Shown: one piece after another, positions 21,756-34,169 of the stretch
Position numbering within the stretch: the first letter of the stretch is position 1
Layout of the letters: every line of letters starts with the position of its first letter
Source of the DNA: Punctularia strigosozonata HHB-11173 SS5
Taxonomy: Eukaryota; Basidiomycota; Agaricomycetes; Corticiales; Punctulariaceae
Length of the DNA: 53,405 nucleotides
Assembly (NCBI RefSeq): GCF_000264995.1
Contig: NW_006767453.1
Coordinates: forward strand, 251,626 to 305,030
Direction: 5' to 3'
The notes under the pieces: generated by a model
Told to the model about the DNA's origin: nothing
Seen by the model: the letters and a program-made list of their open reading frames with translations, nothing else
Database searches by the model: none
Made by a program: the position numbers and the translations under genes

Positions 21756-22704
21756 TCCGTAGCTCGATATCGCCGAGTCCACTCGCTCCTGCAGCAGAGC
21801 AGAGAACTCAATCAAATGCGCGTGCGCATGCTCCGCGCACGTCCCGCACTTGCTCGCTGCCCGCACCGCGCTCCGAAACGCCGCGTTGTCGCCGATATCC
21901 AGCGGCCTTTCCTCGAGCGCGACTGACATATATCCGCGAGGTACTGCGTGGTCTCCAGGATGGGTCCTCCGTCGCCGGGCAGCTCGCACACGTCCACCAG
22001 ACGTAACGATCGGGATCGTCCAACCAGAGCCGCGTTTCCCGCTCGCAGGGTGCCCACACCGGGTACCGCAGCACGTTTCGCACCGCCCGCGAGCACGCCC
22101 AGTGGTACTCCTTCAGGCATTTCCGCGCGTGCGGGGTCAGGTATCCCTGCACCAGCGGCTCGTCCTTGCTCGCGTCGATGGTGTCGACGTCCAGGCGGAG
22201 CAGGCTGCGCACCGAGGCCCGCGCGAGGTCCGGCAGGTGGTGGTGGTACGCCAACGCGTAGATCGTCGCCGGATCGCGCTCGACGAGGCGGAGGACGCTA
22301 CCGCCCTGCGCGCTGCGCTCGATCGCGCCGAGGACCGCGCCGAGCATGTCGTACTTGTCCGCGACCTCGAGCATGGACGCGAGCAGGCCCGTGCTCGAGA
22401 TGCCCGCGAGGACGCGGGCGTGGCAGCACCGGAGCACCGGGCCGAACACGTCCGCGCGCTCGGACATGGGCACGGCGGGCAGGTCGTGGTAGATGAACTC
22501 GCCGCGGTGGGTGTGCGTGTCGGGCGATTGCGGGAGGAAGAAGAGCGAGGCGGCGGAGAGCGCGTGGCGCGACATCGGAAACTGCACGCCATCGGAGGAC
22601 TGCAGGATCACGTCCGCCGTCGCCCAGTCGACGATATATCCGAACTTGTCGAGCTCGTCATCGGTCGACGCATTGCTGTTGGGGTTTTCGACTGTGCGTG
22701 ACAA
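21756..22704 (-). pseudogene. BTB protein gene with broken frame (family member 4)
   Basis: BTB family copy on the minus strand. Recognisable parts are TADVILQSSDGVQFPMSRHALSAAS, VFGPVLRCCHARVL, a helical middle (ATIYALAYHHHLPDLARASVRSLLRL) and WWTCASCPATED. The conserved tail (YMSVALEERPLDIG...CGTCAEH...ALLQERVDSAIS) is in another frame, so a net one-base change lies between about 21930 and 22010; the lost alignment there cannot be explained by a standard intron. There is also no in-frame ATG in front of the BTB domain; the open frame starts at a TTG near 22704. It is either a young pseudogene or carries sequence errors. It has very high GC and codon use unlike its neighbours, and is convergent with member 3. 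Confidence 0.6.
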
Positions 22705-23861
22705 GAGGACGAGATCGTTAAGCTGGAGGATTCGGAGTACAAGATGGCCATGATGGATTGACGCACCCCAATCCCAAATCGCATGTTATATGCATGCGCC
22801 TGGAGAGTTCGAAGCTGTCGAAGAGCTATACAGTACTTGCAATGTTATGGCGCAAGCCAAGGGCATAGCCAGTTGCCGATCAAGGATTCACATCGCCAAG
22901 TACGTCAAGCCTGCCGCGAGCTATAATCTCGTTCTCGTTCCCGACTTTGCGGGCAGAAAAGAATGCGCATATGATGGAGGTGGAGGCAGCATGAGATACG
23001 GGCCGCGGGAATTCCCGGAATTCGAACCACACAACAGGCGCGCTTTGGAAACTTTCAGCTTCTTCCAATATCGTTCAAGGCATCTTCAGCAGCATATGTA
23101 TAATACCTGCACAGTATCGCTCAATGCTCAGGCAGCATAAAAATTTATCAGAATACCAACGTCGGCTCCGTTGCCTGTCTTCCGGTCTTGCCCCGGCGGG
23201 CACATGACGCCGCCAAGTGTGCCTGCAGCATGCCAACTGCAAGTTCATCTGCGCAAGCTGGCTACCTCCCTTGATTTAGTGCGGTCTCTTGTATCTACCT
23301 CGCACCACGGGGCGCCCGTACTCACTTGCGCGTGGTAGACGCGAACTCGTTTCAGAAAAAGCCCCGAACATCACGTCAGGGCCGTGTTGGAAGTCGTTGC
23401 TCACTTGACCGGCCGAGCATGACGGACATTCGTCCTGCCTCTACCCATACACACACCGGCGCTCATATTGAACGAAACCTGAGCGACCTACATAGTGCCC
23501 GCCGCCTTTGTCTTTCCTTGGCCCTGAAATCGCCCCTCGAACCTCTCGAGATGCGCCTCTGGACATTTGTGGCAGTGCCGTTATCGCGAAACTCAACGGG
23601 ATCAACATGGGGGCCCGGGCCGGGGGCGGGACAGAAGGTCCCGCCTATGCTTCCTGCGTGACCTCAGAAAACGTACGGATGCAGACGAGTATAAATCCCC
23701 GCGAGTGATAAAATATACCCCACGGGGTGGTTAAGCAACTCTGTTCAGTGCGATCTTCGTCTTGGTGTTCTTTGCAGCGCCTTCCACCTTCTTCTAGTCG
23801 GACATCGGAGCTCTGTTGAAGACGCAACTTTAACGAGTCGCGGCTTGCACAGGTGATCAAG
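22705..23861. other. Intergenic upstream of the sugar transporter
   Basis: No gene recognised in 1.16 kb. It must hold the transporter promoter; a GGGCACATGACG stretch lies at 23198-23210 and a GTATAAATCC TATA-like word at about 23690. Nothing else can be supported. Confidence 0.4.
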
Positions 23862-25920
23862 ATGGTTCTCTCCCCCAAGGTGCGCTATCAACTTGTTGTA
23901 TGTTCAACACGATACTGATGCCCACGCTCCCAGGTATACACCTGGTTATGCGGCCTCTTTGCTGCATTGGGCTCGGTGACCTTCGGATACGACTTGGGTA
24001 TAATAGCTTCGGTCCTGGTGCGTTTTTCTTCTCTTGTGCCTGGCCGTCGACGCTGATTATCCTGGCTGTCAGCCGTCACCGAACTTCCTTGACACTGTGG
24101 GCCATCCTAACGACACCCAGCTCGGTTTCATAACCAGCTGTCTCCTCCTCGGTGCTTTTGCTTCGTGAGCCTTATCACCGAATTATCCCGGGCGCACCTA
24201 TCTGACTTCGGTCCACCAGGAATATCTACATCGGTAGTCTTGCCGATCTGGTCGGTCGACGTCTGTCCATTCTCGCTGGATGCATTGTCTTCCTTCTCGG
24301 CGGTGCGATCCAAGTGAGCGCTCAGAACATCCACTACATGTACGGAGGAAGGTTCCTCGCCGGAATGGGCATCGGCATGCTTGCCATGCTCGCGCCGCTA
24401 TACCAAGCCGAGATTGCCCACCCTTCGATCCGAGGAAGATTGACGACGCTGCAGCAGTTCATGCTCGGAGTACGTTCCTGACTCATTCACTTGACCACCC
24501 GCAGGATCTAATGTTCAATTGTTCAGATTGGCTCTTTCGTTGCAAGCTTCATTGGGTACGGATGCTACCACGGCATCTCTGGTCAGGCCCAGTGGCGCAT
24601 TCCCCTTGGCATTCAGCTTGTACCCGCGATCCCGCTGGCCATCTTCATCCTGTATGTTCACATTTCCTTCTTTGGGCTATTTCTCAAGCTAACGCATAAA
24701 CATGACACAGTCTCCTTCCCGAGTCTCCTCGGTATCTCGCGATGAAAGGCCGTGATGACGACGCTCTTCAGAGTAAGTACTCTCAACTGTTGTCATTGCT
24801 GAACGCTCTCATGAAAGTGCCCCCAGTCCTCGCTCGTCTTCATGCTCACGGAGACACGTCCGATCCCTTCGTCGTTGCCGAACATCGCGAAATCCTTGAT
24901 CAGATCGCTCTCGAAAAACTGGAGACCCGGAACGCATGGCATCAGCTGTTCTTCATCCCTTCCAACTTCAGGCGACTGTTCCTCGGTGTCGCGATACAAT
25001 TCAGTGTTCAGATGACCGGCGTTTCCGTCATCCAGTATTACTCGCCAACGATCTTCGCTAGCATCGGCGTACGTCTGGTATTCGTTTTTGAAGACATGAT
25101 ATACTAACGTGCGACGCTATCCGTAGATCGACACCTCAACGACTCTTGGCTTGCAGTCCGGGAATTCGGTCATTGCTCTCATCGGGGAGGCGCTCTGCGT
25201 GATGTACATCGATAAGTTTGGTCGCCGCCCGGTGTATGTCGCTGGGAACGCCCTCTCTGGCTTCACCTTCGTCATCGGTACCATCATCATTGCTCTGTTC
25301 CCCGCGGGCAGCAACAACCCCAATGCGTCCCGTGCTTTCGTCTCTATGACGTGGCTTGTGAGTGTTCCCGATGCTTCTGAGATGTAGTTCGCTTGATCAA
25401 AATCTCCCCAGTTCAACCTTGTGTTCTCGGCGTGCATTGGACCGCTGTCATGGGCTGTCCCCGTCGAGATGTTCAATAGCGCGACGCGTGCCAAAGCAAC
25501 TGCTATAACCTCGTCCGCCGCATGGATCTCAAACTGTATGTACCTCACGATTCGCGCTGCTGGACACCACTAAGCTGAGACCCTCGTGCCATGCCAGTCA
25601 TGATCGCCCAAGTTACGCCCGTTGCATTCAACAACGTCGGCTGGAAGTTCTACCTCGTTTTCGCAATCTGCGGCTTCAGCAACGCCCTCTTCTTCTGGGC
25701 TCTCCTACCCGAGACTCGTGGCATCCCGCTCGAGGAGCTCGACGCGTATTTCGAGACCGTGCCGCTCCTTGTGCCGGGATCCGTTGGCGCGACTGGGTAC
25801 GACGCGTCGACGCGCGAGAGGGAGCTGGCGCAGGGGAGGGTGTTTGTGCACGGCAAGGAGGACCTCGAACGCGGCGCGTCGCCGGAGAAAGGACAGACAC
25901 AGCAGGCCGAGTATGTATGA
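23862..25920 (+). CDS. MFS sugar porter (hexose/pentose transporter)
   Basis: Plasma-membrane sugar:proton symporter of the fungal sugar-porter family, 516 aa. Exons: 23862-23879, 23934-24017, 24073-24164, 24220-24469, 24527-24651, 24711-24772, 24837-25078, 25127-25357, 25412-25535, 25598-25920. Family marks in order: FGYDLGIIASVL in TM1, GSLADLVGRR loop, GRFLAGMGIGMLAM, PLYQAEIAHPSIRGRL, PESPRYLAMKGRDDDALQ, QMTGVSVIQYYSPTIF (TM7), YIDKFGRRPVYVAG, VPVEMFNSATRAKATAI, and LLPETRGIPLEELDAYFE. Twelve membrane segments are expected. The first exon codes only MVLSPK. The same-strand GH51 gene 375 bp downstream suggests an arabinose or related pentose as substrate; that is inference. Confidence 0.9.
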
Positions 25921-26295
25921 AGGTCGGTCTGAACGGTACATACAAGATCTCATTACGACCACCACGAATCCCGTACGCAAAATGTCAGTCACTGTATATG
26001 ATAGACACTTGTATCTTTATGACATTGCATCATTGTCCACTACCCGTGCTTTTTGTTGGCCCCCATCAAACACCGGTTTCAGTCCAGCTGCTGACGGTCC
26101 GGGTCGGACCGACGTCGTCACGACGGCGCGCCGGTCTGTGCGGACCGAGTATCCTTGGCCTTACCACTTGACCACCGCGTCGCGCATCTATCGATGTCGG
26201 TATTTTTCAGCATGGACAAAACCATTCATTACACGGGCTCCGACATATCGAGCTTCACATATCTCCTTCGACCGTAGAGCTCGCACTAGACCACG

Positions 26296-28236
26296 ATGAG
26301 CCAGACTGTACAACCAGCTATAGACGTGTTTCCATCCGCGACGATCTCGCCGGTTTCGCCGTACCTCTTCTCTGGCTTCTTGGAGCACCTCGGTCGCTGC
26401 ATCTACGGTGGCATTCTCCCTGCGGGACCTACGAACTTCCCCCACACGCCACGCAACCCGTGCCCGAAGGACCAGTTCACGGAAACACCGAAGGAGCTGC
26501 TGACAAAAGACGGTTTCCGCAAGGACGTTATTGAGCTGCTACGCGATGAACTGCGAGTTCCGTTGGTGCGTTGGCCCGGAGGCAATTACGTTAGCTCGTA
26601 TCACTGGGAGGATGGTGTTGGGCCGAAGGATCAGAGGAAGAGGCGGCCGGAGCTTGCTTGGGGAGGAGAGGAGAGCAATCAGTTCGGGACAGACGAGTGA
26701 GCGACACACTCTGCTTTGCTTGCATGATCTAAGCTCTCTTCAGATTCATTGCGTGGTGTCGAGAAACGAAGATCGAGCCTTACATCATCCTGAACATGGG
26801 TACGGGTACGCTCGAGGAGGCCTTGCGATGGATCGAATATTGCAACGGTACCGGTGACACGTGAGCGCGTTTCGTTGTTTGCTGAGATTACCGTTGACTC
26901 GCCTTCTACTAGATACCATGCCAATCTCCGTCGGAGGAACACCGGACGCGATGAGCCGCACAATGTAAGACATCCTCCACAATGCATTTCAATTTTTTTG
27001 ACGACTTCTCAGGTGAAATACTGGGGTCTTGGCAACGAAGTCTGGGGTGAATGGCAGGTGGGCCAGCAGACCGCGGAAGCGTACGCGGAGAAAGCCCGGC
27101 AGTGGGCACACGCCATCCGCCTCATTGATCCCACCATCAAGCTCGTCGTATGCGGACAAACCGGGCTAGATCAGTGGGACTCGGTTGTCCTAGACGTTTT
27201 GGCAGATAAGATCGACTTGACTAGGTGCGTATACGAGTCTATATAGTTGACGGACTGGCTGACGAAGGTTTCGTTGATGGACAGCTTGCACCTCTACACC
27301 GGCTTCGGCCCCCGCGACCGCACTCAGAAAGAGAAGGAGTACGGACGTGGCGTCTACGGTCCAGATGCTGCGGAATATTCTATTGAAATTTGTCGGGGTC
27401 TGATCAACAAGGCGGTCAGTTTCGACTATCGCGCGGGTAACTTGGCTATGACTGACTTACGTCCCCCCTGCAGAGGGTAGCTAAGAACGTTAGCAAACCT
27501 ATCAAGATTGCCTTCGATGAATACGGCGTTTGGGATGAAACTGTTGGTCAGTCTCGCCTCCTCCCGAAAAGGTTCCACCTCCTAGACCCTTCGATAGGCA
27601 CACCCGAAAATGGACTGGAGCAATACTATAACTTTGCCGATGCACTTGCCATGGCATCGTGGCTCAACGTTTTCGTTCGGCAGTCCGACGTTGTCGATAT
27701 CGCTTGCATTGCCCAGAGCGTTAACGTCATCTCACCATTGATCACCAGGTGAGCATCATAGTTACTTGACCCATTCTGATTGACGTCCTTTCAGCGCTAC
27801 TGGCTACTTCAAGCAGACTATATATCACCCTCTCCACCTTTTCTCCAAGTACATGCGCGATGGCGTCGCTGTCAAAGTCCAAGTCGATTCACCAGCCTTC
27901 GCGGGAGAGACCCTCCCGCAATGGATTTCCCCTATCAAAGGACAACCCAAGGATCTCGACGTATCTGCCGTTCTCTCCTCGACCGATGGCAAGAAGACGC
28001 TGAGCGTAGCAGTGGTCAACCGCAGCGAGTCTAAGAGCTACGATGTCCCGCTCAGGATCGCATTTGAGACCGTCACGGACGTAGAGGTGCACGAATTGTG
28101 GCACGAGAATGTGCAGGCCAGGAATGGGTGGGGCAAGGAGGAGGAGGTCAGTGTGAAAACGCGAAAGGCGAAGTGGGAGGGCAAGTGGACGTTCAGGGAG
28201 CACTCCTTCACGCTGCTTATTCTGCATTTGGCTTGA
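26296..28236 (+). CDS. Alpha-L-arabinofuranosidase, glycoside hydrolase family 51, intracellular
   Basis: Cleaves terminal L-arabinofuranosyl residues from arabino-oligosaccharides. Exons 26296-26696, 26744-26860, 26913-26964, 27013-27224, 27285-27414, 27474-27546, 27598-27748, 27795-28236; 525 aa. No signal peptide follows the ATG, so it probably acts on imported oligosaccharides in the cytosol. Motifs: FSGFLEHLGRCIYGGI, VRWPGGNYVSSYHWEDG, NMGTGTLEEALRWIEYCNGT, KYWGLGNEVWG with the acid/base at E199, and AFDEYGVWDE with the nucleophile at E320. The 121-residue spacing of the two glutamates matches bacterial GH51 enzymes. The C-terminal beta-sandwich ends in FTLLILHLA. The adjacent transporter suggests a two-gene uptake and cleavage unit. 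Confidence 0.93.
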
Positions 28237-28903
28237 TGGCTTGAACGGACCTTAACCTCACACATCATTCGCGCGCTGTATGTATCCGGTCTCTAGATAT
28301 ATGACATAGACGCCGATTGAGGGCAAACACCGTGAGCGCCTAAAACAGCGTGGGACAATGCTCGATTGCATTCCGGTGATCTCTTCTGCACCCTTGATGA
28401 CCCATCCAGTGCATCTCCTGCATATGCATCACAATGCACGATACAATACAGGTGTGCGTCAAGATACGTTGTGGATGCACGTAAGTATAGCTGATTGACG
28501 GCCATGGATGCGAAAAAGGTAAGTAAATTCAAACGTCTTTGGACTCGATATGGGAACTGAATGTCCATCTCTCCGTGGATCCAGCTATCACGGAGAGTAA
28601 AGTAGGTTAAGCAGTTCCAGCTGTTTTGTATCATGCATCACTCAGTGAGTGTATAAAAGATTCACAACTTTCAAAATAAAGATTTTCGCTCTCATATACA
28701 TCGCAATAGCACCCTTGAAACTCCATCATAGCAGTCTATACGGCTTCAGAATCACGTCATGATCTGTGAGTAAAGGGATGGTCAGTGACCGCCTTCCGGG
28801 ATCTTTTTTGTAGGAGTGCACCTTCTGAAGGCATCCTGACCTGTCGCAGATTGATGAGCTTCCACGATCGCAACCGTAATGGGGGACACGATCTTACCTC
28901 CGT
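28237..28903. other. Intergenic between GH51 and the small secreted protein gene
   Basis: The 3' ends of the two convergent genes and nothing else I can support. Short frames are present without family features. Confidence 0.4.
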
Positions 28904-29119
28904 TTAGCAAGAGCAGCTGGCAGAGCAGCTGGCTTGGGCAGCCTCCCCGGGAATGATGAGGATGGCCTTGGGCGGAGTGGTGCCGCAGCTGCAGCCGCAC
29001 GTCTGGTCAGGGCCGATGCTGGCGACGATATGGGTCGGCTCAAGGGTGACCGGGGAGGGGGTGGCAGCAACCAGACCCAAGGCGGCGAAGATGACAGCGG
29101 TGCAAGTGAAAAACTGCAT
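28904..29119 (-). CDS. Small secreted cysteine-rich protein
   Basis: A 71-aa protein starting at the ATG at 29119, intronless. The N-terminus is a clear signal peptide (MQFFTCTAVIFAALGLVAA, cleavage probably near ATP). The mature part of about 50 residues has six cysteines in two clusters, CGCSCG in the middle and SCSASCSC at the very end, with a short hydrophobic stretch (AILIIPG) between them. It is too short and has the wrong Cys pattern for a hydrophobin. Similar small Cys-rich secreted proteins occur in wood and litter fungi, but I do not recognise a named family. A TATA box sits about 85 bases upstream. Function unknown. Confidence 0.65.
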   Translation of the reverse strand: MQFFTCTAVIFAALGLVAATPSPVTLEPTHIVASIGPDQTCGCSCGTTPPKAILIIPGEAAQASCSASCSC

Positions 29120-29202
29120 GTTGTTCGATGAGGTGGGCTGGAGGTGGTTGTTGCGAATGCTGAAGTGAGCTTGCTGGATGTATGGCTGACGACTTGCCAG
29201 CT

Positions 29203-29209
29203 TTTATAC
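29203..29209 (-). promoter_or_regulatory. TATA box of the small secreted protein gene
   Basis: TATAAAA on the minus strand, about 85 bases before the ATG at 29119, a normal distance for a fungal core promoter. It supports the reading of the short ORF as a real gene. Confidence 0.6.
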
Positions 29210-29239
29210 TCCACGGTCACCCAGGATACCCCGACGGTC

Positions 29240-32152
29240 GCTTGATCGTACCTGCCGCCCGGATGGTGGTGTTGTCGAGCTGGAGACCACATGGCCGGCT
29301 GCGATGCAGCGCATTAGTCGGTACGCGCCCTGTTCAACGTGCTTCAGGCAACGAAGCCGACCGGTATGATACGAGGAAGCGGTGTTCTGACAGGAGGTGA
29401 GCACCACAGGCCCAGATCCCGAACCATGAACGGTATCAATTGATACGTACCGGTCGTCCCAGAATTTAATTGTCATTCTGGGCATTCTTTGTTCGGCCGA
29501 GGAACGATGTTCAATCTTCCCGTGGGCGGCGAACTGTTGTCGAAACGGCGCCTCACGGTGATTCAGTGGCTTGTTGCGGTCCTCGCCGTCTCATCTCGCC
29601 TGCCAAAGCCCCACTTTGCCGACGGAGGAGTGCCTGTATCCCTAAGGTACTGTCTCGAGGCCATCCTTGTCTATGAGATATCCGCCGATGCTTGTGTCAG
29701 CAGACTGACATGGTCTCCATAGATAGAATTTTGCAGAACTCACAAGGCGGCCCGAATGACACGGGGAGAGGAACGGTGATCGTCAGACCACACTGCACCT
29801 TGTACCACGCTCGTCACGGACCCAATCGCGCCCTATCCGCCTCCAAAGGTATGCGTTTCTTTTGTTTGTGGTCATTCGCAGACGTGGTATGTCTCGCAAT
29901 GGCTCTTCCAACAGCTTTGGTCTGCCTGTTTCCATTAACCAATGCTGCCCACTTCTCGATATGCACGTACAGTCAGTTCAACTCAGCCGTATCGCCGACC
30001 ACTCGGAGTTGTGATCGACCTTGCTGATAGCAGTGGAGTGGCTCTTGATCCCTTACACGCTGAACTTCGCGCGTTGACAGACGGTGCGACAATGGACTGC
30101 AGAGAATACAGTCCACTCCCAATCAAGTGATGCTCAACTTCGTCTAAGAATGCCTTCAGGCACGCCACGAAGCACCTGAATGCGGCGCCTCGCGGCGCTC
30201 ACCCTGATGCACAAACTCGGCAAGAAGCTGGTAACTCCCGAGCTTCCTCGGGGAATATTCGCCGGCATCCTGCCGGTATGATTGCCAATCCGTGATGGCA
30301 TTGTATGCCGATTTCACAACCATAGGGTCATCTGGTAACGATGAATAGCTCTCATCAACCTCGAACTGGCCGCATCCACTGAGAAAGACCTTACGTGCCT
30401 GAATAACGTTGCTTCTTGCCTGATAACCTGGTTTACAGGGCCGGTCTTCAATTCTCATCCTCCCGCAGTGATGTTCCAATCAACATTTGTGGAGAAGATC
30501 CCTTCAATTACTCCCGATAAGTTCGCATCGTACCGACACATGTTCCTGCTTTGTCTCGTGCATGTCTAAAAATACCACCACCAAGTCGTAGGAGCGATTA
30601 ATGAACGAACATCTTTTGTTTGCGAGATGAGAGGACATCATCAACGACTCACATCGGTTAAGGACCACGCGCAGATGGACGGTCCGATATGGAGATGTGC
30701 GCATCATGCCATCCTTGTGCTCCCTTCCATCTACAGATTGACAGTCGCATCGGAATCAATCGACCTTGAATGAACTTGAACGAATGCCAAGCCCCCGTTT
30801 GCCTCCGTTAAAGTCAGCGCTGAATGAAACATAAGGCGCGTAATAGCGAGAAGCTCATCGGCGGCTCCTGATCATGACAAGCAATCATTGTCGCCCGCAC
30901 GACCCAGCCGGGCGTGGGTAAATCATGTAGCTGAATGGGTACATATACTCCCACCTCGACCACAATGTGGATACCCTGTATATTCCGTCCGATACTCCGG
31001 GTGATTGTATGTGAAAGCCGCTCCAGAGCCCACCTGCAGACTCTGATGAGCGTTGATGCCGGCGAAAGAAAGCATATCTCGATCCTCCTGGTGCGGTCCG
31101 GCAATCCAGTCCCATCTCTACGTGGCAATTGATCACCGGGATTCCGGACTGCATATGCATCACATGAGGTGGAGACTCGTGCGAATGAATGCGTGAGTGA
31201 ATCCGGATAGGTAATCCTTGATATCGTACGCCGTACAGGCATCATCGGGTCGTGACCGCCGCTTGATTGTCGAGGCATGCATGTCCTTCTGTAATTTCAA
31301 CAGGATAAATGCTGCCGGCACACACGGACATCAGGCTTGCGCGTCGAGTACGCCCGGAAAAAAGGTTCGTATCGCGGTGAGTTGTGTTCCTCAAGCAACA
31401 AAGCCGTGCGCCAGCCGGAGATGGCCAGCATCCTCGTGCTCGGCGGAAGATCGGGAGCGGACGTTGGTTGGACGATATGCTGTCAGCCAGCATCCGTGAT
31501 ATGATGAGCGGCAGGGCAGCTGTGGAAACGAAGCAAGAGAGAACTCGGAGGCGGAAAAGCAGCAGTCATGCGCTTGTTGCGAAGACGAGGAAGAAGAGCA
31601 GTTGCTCAATCGTGTTCACCATTATATGGCGCGCCCAAGAGCTGTCTTTGCGTGGCAAAATATGCCGCAATGACGCTAGGACATGAGCAATGAGTACACA
31701 GCGGCATTTGGGATCCGATTGATGGCTCAGCTAAGGCGCATACATGATTACGATCAGCCAGCTTTGTATTCAAGATACTCATTCACGACTACGCATCCCT
31801 ATGGAATCGACAGTCGGTCGAGTTGGGCAGTTGCCAAAAGCGTGAACGCCTGAACGCCATAGATCGTTGTCGTGAAGTTAGCTTGACTCCGTCAGTCATC
31901 AGTACGACCCGAGGAGTAACGGCAAGGCTCTACAGAATGTCAAGGCTCTACAGCATTGACGTCGACTCTGTAGCTGTAGTTCCGGCGCAATGACGCGCGA
32001 TGCAAGACGATTGTAAAGCCGCAAACTGGATCAATTTGGCTCAGCGCAGATATTTCGCCACGTGGTCTTCACCTGAGACAGCCCCTAATTCCATGAGACT
32101 CACCTTCGACTCCTGCGCCAATATCGTCACGAAGCTTGGTCTTCCATACATA
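29240..32152. other. Long intergenic stretch without a recognised gene
   Basis: About 2.9 kb with no family I can name. One minus-strand frame at 30156-30479 (about 100 codons) has a protein-like composition (VDESYSSLPDDPMVVKSAYN) but no recognised domain; it may be a fragment of a decayed gene. A 12-bp word (AAGGCTCTACAG) is repeated at 31924-31935 and 31942-31953 just upstream of the BTB gene at 32153. No tRNA or other RNA gene was found. Confidence 0.35.
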
Positions 32153-33258
32153 ATGACCTTCATCGTGGATGCGGACTACCCGTTCAACAAGCAAAGCGCC
32201 GACATTATCTTCCGCACCAGTGACCATGTTGATTTCCATGTTCACAAGTGCATCCTATCCGAAGCTTCGCCCCTGTTCGATACGATGTTTACCCTCCCTC
32301 AGCCAGGAGGACAACAAGTTGCATCATCAACTCTCCTGCGCGCCGCGCCCTCCGCGGTGGATTGCGTTCAGGAAACCAAACACGGGCGCCCCGTGATCGA
32401 GGTCACTGAGACGGCAGCAGGCTTCGGGCTGCTCCTCCGCTTATGCTATCCCTACGAAACACCGAAGACGGACGACTTGGACCAAGCTACGGCGGCTCTC
32501 TCTGCCGCAGTCAAGTACGACATGGCTGGCCCGACGAAGCTGCTGGCGCCGCGGCTGCGCGAGTTCGCTGCGACTTGTCCGTTGCGCGTCTACGCATACG
32601 CAGTACGTAACGAGATGGAGGAAGAAGCGCGTTTCGCGGCCAGTGCGTCTTTACGACTCGCGATAAAAGACCTGGAGTTGCAACAGGAGCAAGGAGAAAT
32701 CGAGATCTCGGCTACAGCGTATCAAACCCTCATACGCTACGTCCTGCAATGTCAGACGGAGACTGCGGCTCTCGCGACGGATTTCACTTGGATTCCCGGC
32801 TTGCCAGGTCTTCCCTACGAAGTTTATGATCCAATGACAGGGGACACGCGTGCAGAATGGCACGAGGATACCGACTACGAGCCACCCTGGTTTTCGTGCC
32901 GGACATGTCCCGCCCACGACGAGAAGGTTCGGGTCAGCAGTTACGAGGTCCCCTTCACTCCGAGGATATGGTTGATATCCCTTCTTGAGAAAGTGCAGAA
33001 ACGATTGTCCGAGCGGCCGTTTGGAGCAGTCTTCCTCGAATGGCCTTTCCTAGACCAGGCGATCCTTGGATCAGACCCGACGTGTCGTACATGCCGTGAT
33101 CCTAGGACGTCCGGGGTTTTAAGGGCGTTTGCGAGACACCTTGCGATAGAGGTTGACAGGAAGACGGCTGAGGTGAGTGAACGGATACCGGGCTCAGGGC
33201 TAGTAAGATGTTTCTGACCCTTTTTGCATAGATCGCGTCAAGCATGACGTTTTGCTGA
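32153..33258 (+). CDS. BTB domain protein with two CxxC pairs (family member 5)
   Basis: Likely Cul3-type adaptor, 348 aa. Exon 1 is 32153-33172; a 59-nt intron leads to a 27-nt last exon (33232-33258) coding IASSMTFC. The ATG at 32153 is chosen because the sequence after it (MTFIVDADYPFNKQSADIIF) aligns with the starts of members 6 and 7. The open frame extends further upstream without need. BTB: ADIIFRTSDHVDFHVHK...SPLFDTMF...LLLRLCYPY. A helical middle follows (CPLRVYAYAVRNEMEEEARFA), then CRTC and CRTC pairs and the tail helix LAIEVDRKTAE. It is closest to members 6 and 7 and to the fragment just downstream. Confidence 0.82.
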
Positions 33259-33627
33259 AGTCCTTGTCGGACGTTGCACACCCTTTATCTCAACACAAGA
33301 TCGAGGATTATTGAGACGTTCATTCGTCGCCAGGTTGCTAGAGTCCTACGCTACGAAGGCTGGGGCAGTCTGGAATGATTAGTGAGAAGTAGTGAGAAAG
33401 TAAATGTACATTAGCGCATATATAAAACATTCTGCTCGCCTCTACCTCTCAAAGGCAATAACGGTGTACCACGTGGCCTTCCCCTTCAAGCCCCTGTCTC
33501 TTCATCCTCACCGCTCGCACTTTTATCATACCACTTGCGCCGATATTTGCCACCCTGGTTATCGTGCTCCTCATGCCCTCGCAATAAGGATTGGCTGGAC
33601 CTCGGCCCTCACAATCTAATGTGTAGG

Positions 33628-33930
33628 GTGACGCAACGGTGGATGGCTTAGCTCGGCAAGGCACGGGAGCGATTGTCCGAGCGACCATGCGGGGCTGTCG
33701 TCCTCGAAGCGTCCTTCATTGACGGAGCGGTTTATGAGTAATCGATGGACGCCAAGTGCGATACATGCCGCCGTCCTGGGGGGATCGCGAGTTTGAGGGA
33801 ATTTGCGAGGCTCATGGCGATGGAAGTGGACCGCACAACGGCCGAGGTAAGTCAGCCATCGTTTGCTTCGCCTGCTGAGACGATGTCTAATCGTGTTGTA
33901 CAGATTGCCTCTGAAATAATGTTCTGCTAA
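33628..33930 (+). pseudogene. 3' fragment of a BTB family gene
   Basis: Only the last quarter of a family member remains: a RLSERPCGAVVLEASF segment, CDTCRRP, LREFARLMAMEVDRTTAE, an intron (33847-33903), and a last exon coding IASEIMFC. The piece has an in-frame stop before the CxxC and no BTB domain, so it is dead. The end IASEIMFC groups it with members 5 and 6. It lies between member 5 and the retroelement insertion, showing that the array once had another copy here. Confidence 0.75.
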
Positions 33931-34169
33931 CATCTTCGTCACGGCGCAGACACTTCGATTCGTGTTCCGACCCGAGGGTTTCGTTCAATCAACGACGCGT
34001 GCAAAGGGCGCCCTACGCGCCAAACCCGTGCACAATAACAAGGCCGACTTCGTAGAGAGGCAGGTTTTCGGCGCCGCGGATGAGGCCGTTGTCTGATGAA
34101 GCAGTCGCGCGCACCATGGGGGACGAGGGAGTAACCGAATGGTGAGATACGCAGAATGGTCAGGTATAC

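Noticed and set aside
30156-30479. Minus-strand frame of about 100 codons
   Set aside because: Composition is protein-like but there is no domain, splice context or relative in the window; mentioned only within the intergenic entry.
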